Source: Megaustenia siamemsis (Eukaryota; Mollusca; Gastropoda; Stylommatophora; Ariophantidae). Taken from it: a DNA stretch of 64,000 nt. Below are positions 35,068 through 45,878 of the stretch, piece by piece. The translations under genes were made by a program, and so were the position numbers. The first letter of the stretch is position 1; each line of letters opens with the position of its first letter. The DNA lies in the NCBI GenBank assembly GCA_032433765.1, contig JAVIAB010000051.1, positions 150,123,243-150,187,242 of the forward strand, read 5' to 3'. The notes beneath the pieces are model-generated. The model saw only the letters and a list, made by a program, of their open reading frames with translations. It did not search any database and was not told where the DNA came from.

Positions 35068-35268
35068 CTAGTCTATAGAACTGCTGATTCAGCCTTGTCA
35101 GGCGCCCAACTAGTTCTCGGTTTTTCTTCTTTTCATCCTCAAACTGCTTGTCTATGGAAGCCCGTTCAGCCATTAGCGAGTTCTTCTCTTTCTGCAAGGT
35201 CGGGAGACTCAGTTGGAGCTTACAGAGAAATTCGTTTTTGCGCCGCTCACATTGTTTCAGGCTCATAG
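35068..35268 (-). CDS. Exon 4 of the coiled-coil/polyQ gene
   Basis: It is bounded by the acceptor tttgttatttcag and the donor CTAG|GTATGA on the minus strand. The 201 bp take phase 1 in and give phase 1 out, which fits exons 3 and 5 exactly. It encodes residues 285-350, with ERRKNEFLCKLQLSLPTLQK and EKNSLMAERASIDKQFEDEK, a continuous charged, leucine-containing coiled coil with no proline except one near the start. Confidence 0.72.
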
Positions 35269-35321
35269 CTGAAATAACAAATGTGTTTCTTACAAATTAT
35301 TGATCATATCATTTAAGTTTA

Positions 35322-35324
<3 letters not shown>

Positions 35325-35398
<74 letters not shown>
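35325..35398. repeat. (TA)n microsatellite
   Basis: An uninterrupted TA run of about 70 bp, immediately left of a truncated LINE. Confidence 0.97.
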
Positions 35399-35690
35399 AA
35401 AGCAAAAAGAGAGCTAATTTCCAATATTAGGAAGAAACAATAATCATATATTGGTCATGCAATGAAAAGGAAACAGCTGGAATATATTGTAACAACTGGG
35501 AAGGTCAGGGACAAAGAGATAGAGAGAAGCAAAGAGAAAAAGATACCAGCCAGCTTAAGAGAATGGCTGGGCAGAAAGTCGACAACAGAAATGATAAATA
35601 ACTGTAAAGATCGAAATCTGTGGAAAGACATGATCATCTACACTAGCATGTATGATACTTGATGATGATAATGATGATAATATCATCATC
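35399..35690 (+). mobile_element. LINE family B tail
   Basis: The plus frame reads KRELISNIRKKQ-like, then MKRKQLEYIVTTGKVRDKEI and ASLREWLGRKSTTEMINNCK. It ends in tgatgatgataatgatgata. It meets the tail of an opposite-strand family A copy. Confidence 0.85.
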
Positions 35691-36165
35691 AAAATAATCA
35701 AGTGCCATATCGACTGACGTAGACGATCATGTCCTTCCACATTTTTCTGCCAACAGTGCATCGTATCAATTCTGTTGTTGAGTTTTCCACGCCATGACAC
35801 CAAGCTAACTAGTATCTTCTCTTTTTGTCGTCCGCGATCTCTCTTTCCTTGCATTTTAGCAGTTGCAACCAAGTATTCCAACTTTATTCTTCTCATGATG
35901 TGCCCGAAAAAAATGTTGATTATTTATTTCTGATGTTTTTTAGGTGCTGCCTTATTGTGTTGACCTCTGAAAATTTCCTCGTTGGTCTTTTTAGCTGTCC
36001 AGGGAATTCTCAACATTCTTAGGAAAAATCCCATGTTTGTGACCTCTAATCGTCTTTTCATCTGTTTCTCTACTGTCCATGATTCGCTTCGATGGGTCGG
36101 AACTGGCTCGATATAACATCGATGAACTCTCTTTCTCACTTACATTGACGTAGAATTTGTGTACA
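35690..36165 (-). mobile_element. LINE family A tail
   Basis: The minus strand encodes KRVHRCYIEP, ESWTVEKQMKRRLEVTNMGF, PWTAKKTNEEIFR and MRRIKLEYLVATAKMQGKRD, ending with catatggcac-ttgat-tattttgatg. It is tail to tail with the preceding copy. Confidence 0.85.
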
Positions 36166-36176
36166 AGATATAGAAG

Positions 36177-36385
36177 AGGTAAAGGCATCAAGATGCACCA
36201 AGATGCGTAGAGATGCGAAGCTGCTGTTATTATTTTTTTAGATTTGTTAATATATCGTTATATATAATTTTTGTGTTTGTTGTTCGTCCAGATGAAGGCC
36301 TACTTGGCCGAAACGTCGACTTTTGTTTCGTCCATTACCACGTAAAGCTGTCACCATACCACTTTTTTTCTTCCTTTTTTTTAGT
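36177..36385 (+). mobile_element. Second copy of the hammerhead-like short repeat
   Basis: Here the 51-bp arm is on the left (36177-36227) and the shared module on the right (36241-36383), with the same CAGATGA (36289-36295), GGCC stem and GAAA (36310-36313). A short LINE family B scrap follows to about 36425 on the minus strand. Confidence 0.5.
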
Positions 36386-36510
36386 ATCGTCATTTTCTGA
36401 AATGCTGTTTTGGCTTGTGCTAAACACATATCAAGGCGTGGAGGGAACTTTAACTTACATATGTATATTTATAATGGTAATGCATAAGGCAGAAAGTAAG
36501 AAATTACTAC

Positions 36511-36634
36511 CTGCGGCTGATTGGTTGTTTCGCGCACGTTTTCGGGAGATCAAAGCGGCTGAAGGAGTATGTTTCGCCGATTCAGAACCTCGAGAATCGC
36601 GACCTCCAAAGGGGTCGAGGAGCGCTTTCTTCAA
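36511..36634 (-). CDS. Candidate cassette exon, minus strand
   Basis: It is flanked by tgcctctgtgaccag (acceptor) and GCAG|GTAGTA (donor). The frame reads LKKALLDPFGGRDSRGSESA, then KHTPSAALISRKRARNNQSA. GC content is clearly above the flanks, as in the known exons. Phase is 0 in and 1 out. It joins exon 4 correctly, but needs exon 3 to end at a phase-0 donor (GGTATC|GTATCC at 41812-41811) instead of the stronger phase-1 donor. It could therefore be an alternative exon, or an exon-like accident. Confidence 0.35.
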
Positions 36635-36689
36635 CTGGTCACAGAGGCATTCAACATTTTATTATTTATAGGTAAACTTCGTGGATACC

Positions 36690-39600
36690 ATCATCATCAA
36701 ATACCGGGCCTGCTGGCGTAGGTGATCATGTCTCTCCACAACTTTCGATCTCGGCAGCTATTTATCATTTCTTTTGTTGACCTTCCGCCAAGCCATTCTC
36801 TTAAGCTGTCTGTTATTTTTTCTCTTTGCTTCCCTCTATCTCTTCGTCCCTCAATTTTTCCAGTTGTTACAATATATTCCAGCTGTTCCCTTCTCATTAC
36901 ATGGCCAAAAAATGATGATTGTTTCTTCCTAATATTGGAAATTAGCTCTCTTTTTGCTTTGACCTCTCTCAGAACATCTTCATTACTCTTCCCAACCGTC
37001 CATGGTATTCTCAATGTTCTTCTGTAAAACCACATCTCTACAGACTCCAGTGATTTTCTTGTCTGTTGTCCTATTGCCCATGACTGGCATCCATATGTTA
37101 AGACAGGCTCTACGTAACATTCAAGAACTATTTTTTTAGTTTCTATTGTCAAAAATGGATTGCATAGTATCTTCCTCATTTTTTGGAAAGCTGCTTTTGC
37201 CTGAGCCATTCTGAATCTCACCTCTTTTGTACATCTTCAGTCTGAGGTTAACAAAGTTCCCAAATATTTAAATTCATTTACCTGTTTTAATATTGTTCCA
37301 CTTGTCTTTATTTTGCACTGAGGTGATGTCTTTTTCTTTGTTGTTACCATTACCTCTGTCTTTTTGCTATTAAGGCGGAGTCCTTTATTTTTTCTTTCTT
37401 TCATTATAATGTCCAACATTTCTTGTATCTAATTTTCACTCTTAGCGATTAAGACTGTATCGTCAGCATACCTTAGATTATTTATATTATGACCTCCAAT
37501 TGTTATTTCAGGCATACCCCTTATGGATCTTAAAATAATCTCACTATAAATATTAAACAAATCTGGTGACAGCACACAACCTTGTCTAACACCCTGTTTT
37601 ATTTGTAGAAACATTCCCAATTGGTTTCCAGCTCTTATGGCCGCTGTTTGTTGCCAGTACATGTTCTTTATTATTCTTAGATCTTTGCTATCTACGTTTA
37701 TGCTTTCTAAAATGTTGATTATTTCTTGGTGCTTTCCTTTGTCAAATGCCTTGGTGTAATCTATGAAACATAGGTATAGATCTGTTTTCACCTCTATGGT
37801 TCTTTCTACTAAAGATCTTATGATATAAATATATATCTATATATATATACATATATATTATGGCATTGCTTGTTCCTTTATCTCTAACAAAACCACACTG
37901 TTCATCGCTAATTTCTGGACTGATTTTGTTTCGCACTCTTCGCATGATGATTCTTAGTAATATCTTAGTCATATGACTCATAAGGCTTATTGTGCGATGA
38001 TCATCGCAATCAATCGCACCCGATTTCTTGGGTAGGGCTATGAATATTGATTTGAGCATGTCGTCTGGTATATATCCACTGTTGTAGATATCATTCAATA
38101 TTTTTGTTATTATTTCTATTCCAAAATCACCCATGGCTTCAATCTCTTCTTTAGTTATATTATCTGGTCCAGGAGCTTTGCCTGCTTTCATATTGCGCAA
38201 GGCGTCTTCCACTTCTTCTCTGAGTATTTCTGGTCATTCTCCATTATCCTTAATATTTACTTCTATTCGTTCATCATTATAAAGATCTTTAATGTATTCT
38301 GTCCATCGTTCCCTTATGTTTTCTTGAACAATCAACAGTTCTCCTTCCTTTGATCTTAGACATCCAGTTTTTGATTGCGTTTTTCTTCCTGTTAATTCCT
38401 CAATTTGTTTGTATATAGCTTTAGCATCTCCTTTTTTTTTTGCATTTTAATCTCTTTGCATCTCTCTTTTAGCCATGCTTCTTTTGCTTCATTGCATTTT
38501 ACTACAATTTCTTTATTTAATCTCTTATACTCATCTTTATTTTCTTTATTTCTTCTTCTTGTATCCATTAGCTGCAAAATATAATCTGTGATCCATTTCT
38601 TCCTTGAATTTGTCCTCACTGGTGGTATGAACTCTTTTGATGTTTGTTGCATTGACTCTTTTAGCATTTCCCACTGTTCATCAATGCTTTGTATCTTCTC
38701 TATTGCATTGTACCGGTTCTGATTTGTGATTTTATATTTGACTTGCAGCTTCTTGTCTGATTTTAGTAAATTTAAATTTAACTTGATGTTAACTGAGGCT
38801 CGTTTTGTTGTTTTTAATTTTACTCTAAGCTTTCCCACAACTGGTACATGATCACTATTGCAATTGTGGATACCATAGCAAAAGGAAAAGGAGTATTGAC
38901 TATTATAAGTGTTGGCAACCACTGCTCTAAAGAAAAAGTGACTCGACGAGTTTTTTTTTTTATTGAAAGACTAGCGGAAACTTTCGTACATAAATTAAGG
39001 GAAGGCACGAGAAAGCCACATAAATTCACAAATATCTCTCCATTCTCGTTTATATCTCCACTCCATGTTTTCCCATAATCTCTTCGAAGCCTCTGTTGTC
39101 TGATCCTACTTTAGCATTTAGATCTCCCATCAAGATTATAATATCCTTGGCTCGTCTTTCATCCATCTGACATTGTAACTGTTTATAGAATTTATCTTTA
39201 ACTAAATCATCCTTATCATTGGTTGGTGCATAGCATTGGATAATGTGTAATTTTACTTTGTTTTTTGTTGTTTTAAATGTTTCTCTCATTAGTCTTGGTC
39301 CTACTGCTTCCCATTCTATGATTGTCTTCTGTGCATCCCTTGATAACATTATAGCTACCCCTTCACTATGTTGTGCTCCAGGATCCTGGTGTCCTGATGA
39401 TAAAATCATCTCTCCTGTATTTAGTTTTATTCTTTCCGTCCCTAGCCATCTTGTTTCACACATTCCCAGAATATCTATTTTGTAATTTCTCATTTCTGCT
39501 GCTACCTGTGTGGCTTTTCTTTGTTCATTTAGAGTACGTACATTCCATGTGCCAATTCTGGAGGATTTCCTGGTAGACAAAGGTTGAGTCGGCAACGCGG

Positions 39601-39745
39601 ACTCCTTACGGCTTTCTCCGGCTTGCGTCATGCGTCTCTTATACAGAGAGCCTTTATCTTTCCTGGATGGCGGATTTACTTTTATTCTTTTCGTTGACTT
39701 GTCCATGTTTGTGAAGTTTATATCGGCTATTTTGTTTTATAGTAT
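36690..39745 (-). mobile_element. Near-full-length LINE, family B, inactive
   Basis: On the minus strand, from the start near 39706: APE endonuclease (IGTWNVRTLNEQRKA, ILGMCETRW, MGDLNAKVGSDN), SDHVPVVGK, a Lys-rich linker, RT with ISLMSHMTKILLRI, motif A FIDYTKAFDK, GVRQGCVLSPDLF and an intact motif C RYADDTVLIA. The C-terminal region follows with EYIVTTGKIEGRRD and a catcatcatc-type tail at 36690. It is broken by stops (37429, 37239 region), a TA-rich insertion in the RT (about 37815-37860), and replacement of about 165 bp of the endonuclease near 38870-39035. The single-ORF layout and short tandem 3' tail resemble RTE-type LINEs. It lies in intron 3, on the same strand as the gene. Confidence 0.9.
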
Positions 39746-39950
39746 GGGATAGCCAGTCCCATATCCAACCCTCCTTTCTCGCCTCTTACGAACATGCCTG
39801 ATAGGGTACAGCGCCATTATTCTTTACTTCCCTCATAAGAAATTAGATTAAATACAAAGATAAAAATGTTCAACTCCAATGTTAAGTCAGTCCTATTATA
39901 TGGTTGTGAAAAATAGAGAACAACAAAACTAGCAATCATGAAGATACACT
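39746..39950. other. No gene seen
   Basis: Spacer between two LINEs. Confidence 0.35.
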
Positions 39951-39954
39951 TTCA

Positions 39955-40335
39955 TTAATGGATGCTAACGCATAATAAAAGGATGGAAATGGCATGATAA
40001 AATCATTAACATAGAATTATGGAAATGTACCAATCAAATACCAGTGGATAAAGAGATACAGCGAAGACGATGGCGCTGTTTAGGACACACACTGCGGAAG
40101 CCAACTGAGAGTATTACTCAACAGGTCTTTTTTTGGAATCCCCAGGGAAAAAGATAAAGAGGAAGACCAAAGAATTCTTGGAGAAGACAGATAGAAGCAG
40201 AGATGAAGATGATGGGGAAGACATGGAATGCTCTTAAAAGAATGGCAAGAAACATAACGACCTGGAAAGTGTTTGTTGAAGACCTATGCTCCACAGGGAG
40301 CTGAAAGGTAGAAGAAGAAGAATAAGAGAAAGCCA
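39955..40335 (+). mobile_element. LINE family D tail
   Basis: The plus frames read IQRRRWRCLGHTLRKPTESI, GKKIKRKTKEFLEKTDRSRD in a shifted frame, and MMGKTWNALKRMARNITTWK. It ends in agaagaagaagaataag. Other copies: 50165-50430 and 63640-63850. Confidence 0.8.
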
Positions 40336-40569
40336 CCACTGTATTTTTGCATGTTAAGGGACAAGCTAGATGACGGTATGTTAAGTCAATAATCTGAACA
40401 TATCGTTACAACCAGAAAGAAATCAAGGAACCAAGATATCAAAAATGAAACAGAGAATATGTAGAAGGTAGGTTGGCTTAAGGACATAAACAGTCAAATG
40501 GATGTATAGAAACTTTAGAGATACGAAGCTTGGGGGAAAAAATATGCTTCACCTACGCAAGCAGTCATG

Positions 40570-40690
40570 GTACTTGAAGAAGAAGAAGAAGGAGGAGAAG
40601 CAGAAGAAGAAGAAGAAGAAGCAGATGAAGAAGTAAAAGTACAAGTAAAAGCAGAAGAAGGAAAAATGAAGAGGAAGAAGGGAAAGAAGA
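40570..40690. repeat. (GAA)n-like imperfect microsatellite
   Basis: A purine-rich run of gaagaagaa with substitutions. Confidence 0.9.
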
Positions 40691-40784
40691 TGAAGTAGAA
40701 AATTTAAAATGCAAGTTTTTAAAGACAATGTTAGCGTCATAGAAGGCGTACAACGATGATATTGCTGATGGGACGATGCACGAT

Positions 40785-40978
40785 GTTGGGTATGCCCGTA
40801 TGTCGGCTACAAAGACGGACTCTGTGCTCCTTGGGTATGCCCGTATGTCATCTACAAAGACGGACTCTATGCTCCTTGGGTATGCCCGTATGTCGGCTAC
40901 AAAGACGGACTCTATGCTCCTTGGGTATGCCCGTATGTCATCTACAAAGACGGACTCTATGCTCCTTGGGTATTGCTA
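40785..40978. repeat. 45-bp minisatellite, alternating variants
   Basis: Four or so units of ttgggtatgcccgtatgtc plus ggc/atc plus tacaaagacggactctatgctc c. The ggc and atc forms strictly alternate (ggc, atc, ggc, atc), so the higher-order period is 90 bp. Confidence 0.95.
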
Positions 40979-41296
40979 AATAGTTGTTCGTAAGTTATGA
41001 AGTTTTAAAATAAAAAGAAAACATTTGGAATAAACAGGAGCAGTCACATATGCCTATTAATAGGCAATTAAGAAACAACAAACAATGCACATATTAAAAA
41101 AAATAGAGAATAGTGTGAAACCTCTGAATGGAATTGAACACATACTCATTATAAATGCGACTTGCTCCCATACATGCGTGTTAACAATAAAGACATGTAA
41201 AAGTAACAATAAGGTCAATCTCGCATCATTGCCGAGACAAGTTGGGGGAAATAGACGCGAAACGGGGCGTGTCAACGTTAGAAATGAGACCATTAG
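40979..41296. other. Intron 3, no gene seen
   Basis: AT-rich unique sequence. Confidence 0.4.
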
Positions 41297-41790
41297 TGAA
41301 TGATACATGATTCCCACACATAAAATATAAGCAAAGCACAGTATCTTTCAAGTTTAACTTGTTCATGACTCCTGCACATACAATATAAGCACAGTTTATT
41401 TCAATTTTAGTTGATACATGAGTCCTACGCCTAAAATAGATCATATTATCTTTCAGCTGCAACTTATACATGACACCTACACATACAATATATCATATTA
41501 TCTTTCAGCTGTAACTTATACATGACACCTACACATAAAATATATCATATTATCTTTCAGCTGTAACTTATACATGACACCTACACATAAAATATATGCA
41601 TATTATCTTTCAGCTGTAACTTATACATGAGTCCTACGCCTAAAATTTATCATATTATCTTTCAGCTGTAACTTATACATGACACCTACACATAAAATAT
41701 ATCATATTATCTTTCAGCTGTAACTTATACATGACACCTACACATAAAATATATCATATTATCTTTCAGCTGTAACTGATACACTGTTGG
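41297..41790. repeat. About 52-bp minisatellite next to the exon 3 donor
   Basis: The unit contains catattatctttcagctgta and acttatacatgacacctaca. It is degenerate on the left and well preserved from 41440 rightwards. Each unit carries the E-box CAGCTG. It begins within about 30 bp of the donor of exon 3, inside intron 3. Confidence 0.95.
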
Positions 41791-41816
41791 CACACAGCTG
41801 TTAGAGGATACGATAC

Positions 41817-42091
41817 CTTCCATCTGGCACCGTCGCCGTATAGCCAGGAACTTTCTCTGGAGTCGTCTCAGGGCAGACTGGTGTTTTTGTTGAAGTCGCT
41901 CTGTCTGTTGGTAGATTTTCCTGGCGTCCATCTCTGCCTGCACGCTCGCATTGGCCGTCTGGGGGTTGCTCAACATGGGATTCACTTCTACAATTTGGAT
42001 GGGCGACTCGGCGTGGTGCTCCCTCAGGTAGCTGTCAGTCTGAGTTGAAGATGTCTCGAACACGATCAAATCCGTCATCGTCTGCGCAACA
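41817..42091 (-). CDS. Exon 3 of the coiled-coil/polyQ gene
   Basis: The acceptor has a long pyrimidine tract (ctttctctctctcttcgttag) and leaves T, completing the Ser codon from exon 2. The donor is GGAAG|GTATCG. The 275 bp are phase 2 in and phase 1 out. It encodes residues 193-283: a variable part with TSSTQTDSYLREHHAE, then a coiled coil (ARKIYQQTERLQQKHQSALR, RLQRKFLAIRRRC). The frame stays open about 30 codons past the donor into the minisatellite, so the donor choice rests on phase agreement with exon 4. Confidence 0.72.
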
Positions 42092-42109
42092 CTAACGAAG
42101 AGAGAGAGA

Positions 42110-42200
42110 AAGAGTGTATGTGTGTGTGTGCGTGCGTGCGTGCGCGCGCGCGTGTGTGTGTGTTTGTGTGTGTGTGTGTCTATGTGTGTGTGTGTACCAC
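42110..42200. repeat. (TG)n/(CG)n compound microsatellite upstream of exon 3
   Basis: On the minus strand it is a CA repeat lying just upstream of the exon 3 pyrimidine tract. Confidence 0.95.
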
Positions 42201-42880
42201 CGGAGATCGCTATTCTTGACTCCCTTGAACCAACCCCACGCCCCAAGTGAAGCTGTTTAACCTTATCACACCAGACTACTGGCTCCTTGCTACCAGCTTT
42301 ACCGCAGCATTGCATTTATTTGCCAGTTCCCTGAAGCTGTTTACCTTTACTTCTTGATAAACCATTATCACCTTGTTTGGCGTCTCAGTATCGGTTTCCT
42401 TGACCTCTTTCACGTATTCTGGTAAACATTTTGCACCACCAACCTAAGGCTTTATTGTGGGTTTGTGGTAGACATTTGAAACACTTTACTCAATAGAAAT
42501 CATTTCCGTCTCGCAGGTACAAGTTGTGCACCACGCTTTTCTACTTAAAAGACGAATCAATTCTATAACGATTAGGAAGTTTTTGCACAATTTTAACATT
42601 ATTTGTTAATTTGTAATTGATAATTGTTAATTTATCATTTTTAATTTTAAAAAATGTTTCTTTTCTAATAAAGAATTTTTGTGTATAAATAATCTGCTCC
42701 TGAAAGAGTTACGAAGATCCGTTTGGAAAAATATGCGGAGACAGAATTATTGAATGAAACACCTCATTGTTGGAGGTAGATGGAATAGATAAGTCTCCAC
42801 GATTCGAATCCACACAGCTTTTAATTTTGGGCTGAAAAGTACTAACTTTCATCTTCTGATGTTGTATTTCTTCCAGTTTG
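42201..42880. other. Intron 2, no gene seen
   Basis: Unique sequence with AT-rich aattgttaattt runs near 42600-42650. Confidence 0.4.
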
Positions 42881-42884
42881 TTCT

Positions 42885-43250
42885 AATTTCCTCCTTGGTC
42901 TTTTTAGCTGTCCAGGGAACTCATGAGAATTTTTGGGAGTTCCATGGACAGCTAAACAACCAATGAGAAAATTCTCAAAGAGGCCAACACAAAAATGGGA
43001 GCTTCGTAGAAACATCGGAAAAAAACAATCGACATTTTGTGGGCACATCATGAGGATAGTTGGAATACTTGGTTACAACAAGCAAAATACAGGGAAAGAG
43101 AGATCATTGGGGACAAAGAGAGCAGATACTAGATAGCTTTGTGTACGGAAAAACAGACAAACAACAGAATTGATATGACGTGTATTAGATATAGAATTTT
43201 GCAAGGACAAGATCGCCTACGCCAATCGGTATGGCACATGATTATAATGA
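42885..43250 (+). mobile_element. LINE family A fragment with inverted start
   Basis: The plus-strand part (from about 42925) runs from PWTAKQ-like sequence through YLGYNKQNTGK and ends at ggtatggcacatgattataa. Just left of it (42885-42925) the same segment appears inverted (tttagctgtccagggaactc), a LINE with a 5' inversion. Confidence 0.7.
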
Positions 43251-43690
43251 CATATTCCAGACGTCCCTAACGGATGCTAATAATAGACATCAATTTGGCA
43301 TTCTAAGAGCAGAAACTATGCATTTACATGACATGTCATGTCGCCAATGTCTAAACTTACAACTTTTGAAAGCAGACTCAACACTGGGGACTACAATTTT
43401 GGAGCCATTTATCTTGCAAATGAGGCAAACAAATTTAACATTGCAGGAATAATGTGAGAAACAATGGCACTATGTTATTATGTTTAGTTTAGCTATATGG
43501 CTGATGTGTAGTCTACAGACAGGAATAATAATAGAATACCAGTCGTCATATAAATAATAGTGTAACGGGGGTAGGGGAGACAAGGCACATATGAAATGCT
43601 GACCAAAAGTTTTGGAGCGAAAGGGAAGACAACTTGGCAAACGAAAACGCCATATAGAGTTCGGATTTGTTGGGCCGAAAAAAGCCGATA
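43251..43690. other. No gene seen
   Basis: Unique sequence; open frames here lack splice or start support. Confidence 0.4.
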
Positions 43691-43691
43691 T

Positions 43692-43914
43692 CGCAGCTTG
43701 CCGTAAGTCACAGAACAACGTATCTACGCAGCTTAACGTAAGTCACAGAACAACGTATCTACGCAGCTTAACGTAAGTCACAGAACAACGTATCTACGCA
43801 GCTTAACGTAAGTCACAGAACAACGTATCTACGCAGCTTGCCGTAAGTCACAGAACAACGTATCTACGCAGCTTAACGTAAGTCACAGAACAACGTATCT
43901 ACGCAGCTTAACGT
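43692..43914. repeat. 35-bp minisatellite, about six copies
   Basis: The unit is acgtaagtcacagaacaacg plus tatctacgcagctta. Each unit contains a consensus-like 5' splice sequence (GTAAGT) on the plus strand. Confidence 0.97.
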
Positions 43915-43959
43915 CGTTTTAACGAGAGCAAGAGATCAGTAGTTGTCGCCGAACTTGGA

Positions 43960-44265
43960 AAAAAAAGAAAGATAGATTGGAAAGAAGGAAAGAAGGAAAG
44001 AAAGAAAGATAGAAAGAAAGTAGAAAGGAAGAAAGTAAGGCAGAAAAAAAAGTGGGCAAGAAGAAATTAAGAAAAGAGCGAGAGAGAAAGAAAGAAGAAA
44101 AGAAAGAAAGATAGGAAGAAAGAAAGGAAGGAAGGCAGAAAGGAAAGTATACAGGAAGGAAGTAATGAAGGAAAGAAAGAAAGAAAGAAGGAAGGAAAGA
44201 AAGAAAGAAAGAAAGAAAAGAAAGAAAGAAAGAAAGAAAGAAAAAAAAACGAAAGAAAGACCATT
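43960..44265. repeat. Purine-rich (GAAA)n-like tract
   Basis: About 300 bp of imperfect gaaa/gaagg repeats. Confidence 0.95.
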
Positions 44266-44600
44266 TTGGCTTTATTATGTGAGAGAAATGGGCTATCAAC
44301 ATATTTAACAAGATGGTTCTATACAGATTTCTGAAAGAATTACAAGTTAAACTGTCCAAAGAGAAAGCATATTTTCTGCATTAATTATGGTAATTTAACA
44401 CTAAGAAACAGAACAGAGCAAAAATAGTATCAGTAAAAAGAATAACAAGCATATGTGAGAAGTATTGCAGCGCAGCATCATGAAGAAGTCAATTAACTTA
44501 GAAAAAAATTAATTAGGAAAAAAAATTAAAATATAAAAAAAATAACTTACAAAAAATTACATTGGAAAACAAACTTTTGCAGATCGAAAAAAAATGAATA
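44266..44600. other. No gene seen
   Basis: A-rich sequence with homopolymers near 44500-44545. Confidence 0.4.
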
Positions 44601-44602
44601 CC

Positions 44603-45100
44603 ATCCAAATCATCATCATGTGCCATACCGTTGGCGTAGGTGATCATGTCCCTACAGTGCATCGTATCAGTTCTGTTGTTGACTGTTTTCCATGCCATGA
44701 CACCAAGCTATCCAGTATTTTCTCTCTTTGTCACCCGCGATCTCTGTTTCCGTTTATTTTGCCAGTTGTAACCAAGTATTCCAACTTGCCTCTTCTCATG
44801 ATGTGCCCGAAAAATGTTGATTGCATCTTTCTGATGTTTTTTAAGAGCTCCCTTTTTGTGTTGGCCTCTTTGAGAACTTCCTCATTGGTCTTTTTAGCTG
44901 GCCAGGGAACTTTCAACATTCTTCTGAGAAATCCCATCTCTGTGGCCTCTAATCGTCTTTTCATTTGTTTGTCTACTGTCCATGATTCGCTTCCATAGGT
45001 CAGAATTGGTTCTATATAGCACCGATGAACTCTCTTTCTCATTTTTATTGACATAGATTTGTTGCATAAGATATTTTTCATTCTTTCATATACCATCCAA
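44603..45100 (-). mobile_element. LINE family A, 5'-truncated, best preserved tail
   Basis: The minus frame is open for 126 codons: KRVHRCYIEPILTYGSESWT, VDKQMKRRLEATEMGFLRRM, STFFGHIMRRGKLEYLVTTG. The 3' end is at the catcatcatgtgccatacc edge at 44603. It lies in intron 2. Confidence 0.85.
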
Positions 45101-45129
45101 ATACTGAACAAAAATTAATGAAAAAAATA

Positions 45130-45878
45130 TGCCATCATCATGAAGTACCATGCCTGCTAGCGTGGGTGATCATGTTTCTTCACAACTTTTGATCTCGACA
45201 GTTATTTATCATTTCTGTTCTTCTGCTAAGCCATTCTTTTAAGCTGTCTAGTATTTTCTCTCTCTTTGCGTCTCTCTATCTATTCGTCCCTCAATTTTCC
45301 CAGTTGTTACAATATATTCCAACTGTTCCCGTCTCATTACATGGCCAAAAATTTTATTTGTTTCTTCCCAATATTGGAAATTAGCTATCTTTTTGCTTTG
45401 ACATCTTTCAAAACGTTTTCATTACTCTTCTTAGCTGTCCATGGTATTCTCAACAATCTTCTGTAAAACCACATTTCTACAGCCTCCAGTGATTTTCTTG
45501 TTTCTTTTCTTATTGTCCATGATCCACATCCATATGTTAAGACTCACTCTACATAACACTTAAGAACTCTTTTTCATGTTTCTATTGTCAAAAATGGATT
45601 GCACAGTATATTCTTCATTTTTTGGAAAGCTGTTTTTACCTGGGTTATTCTGCATCTCACCTCAGCTGTACGTCTACCATCTGAAGTTAACATTGTTCCC
45701 AGATATTTAAATTCATTTACCTGTTTTAATATTGTTCCACTTGTCTTTATTGTGTATTCCAGTGATGTATTATTCTTTGTTGCTACCAATACTTGTCCTT
45801 TTGCTGTTAAGGCTGAGTCCTTTATTTTTGATTTCCTTCACTGCAATGTCTAACATTTCTTGTAACTCATTTTCGCTC
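45130..45878 (-). mobile_element. LINE family B, 5'-truncated, split by a SINE
   Basis: The minus strand encodes NELQEMLDIAVKEIKNK near 45860-45810, ILKQVNEFKYLGTMLTSDGR, FQKMKNILCNPFLTIET and the C-terminal family segments, ending near 45133. A SINE at 45879 interrupts it. Matching LINE sequence resumes at 46130-46165, where it passes into the 26-bp minisatellite. Confidence 0.8.
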
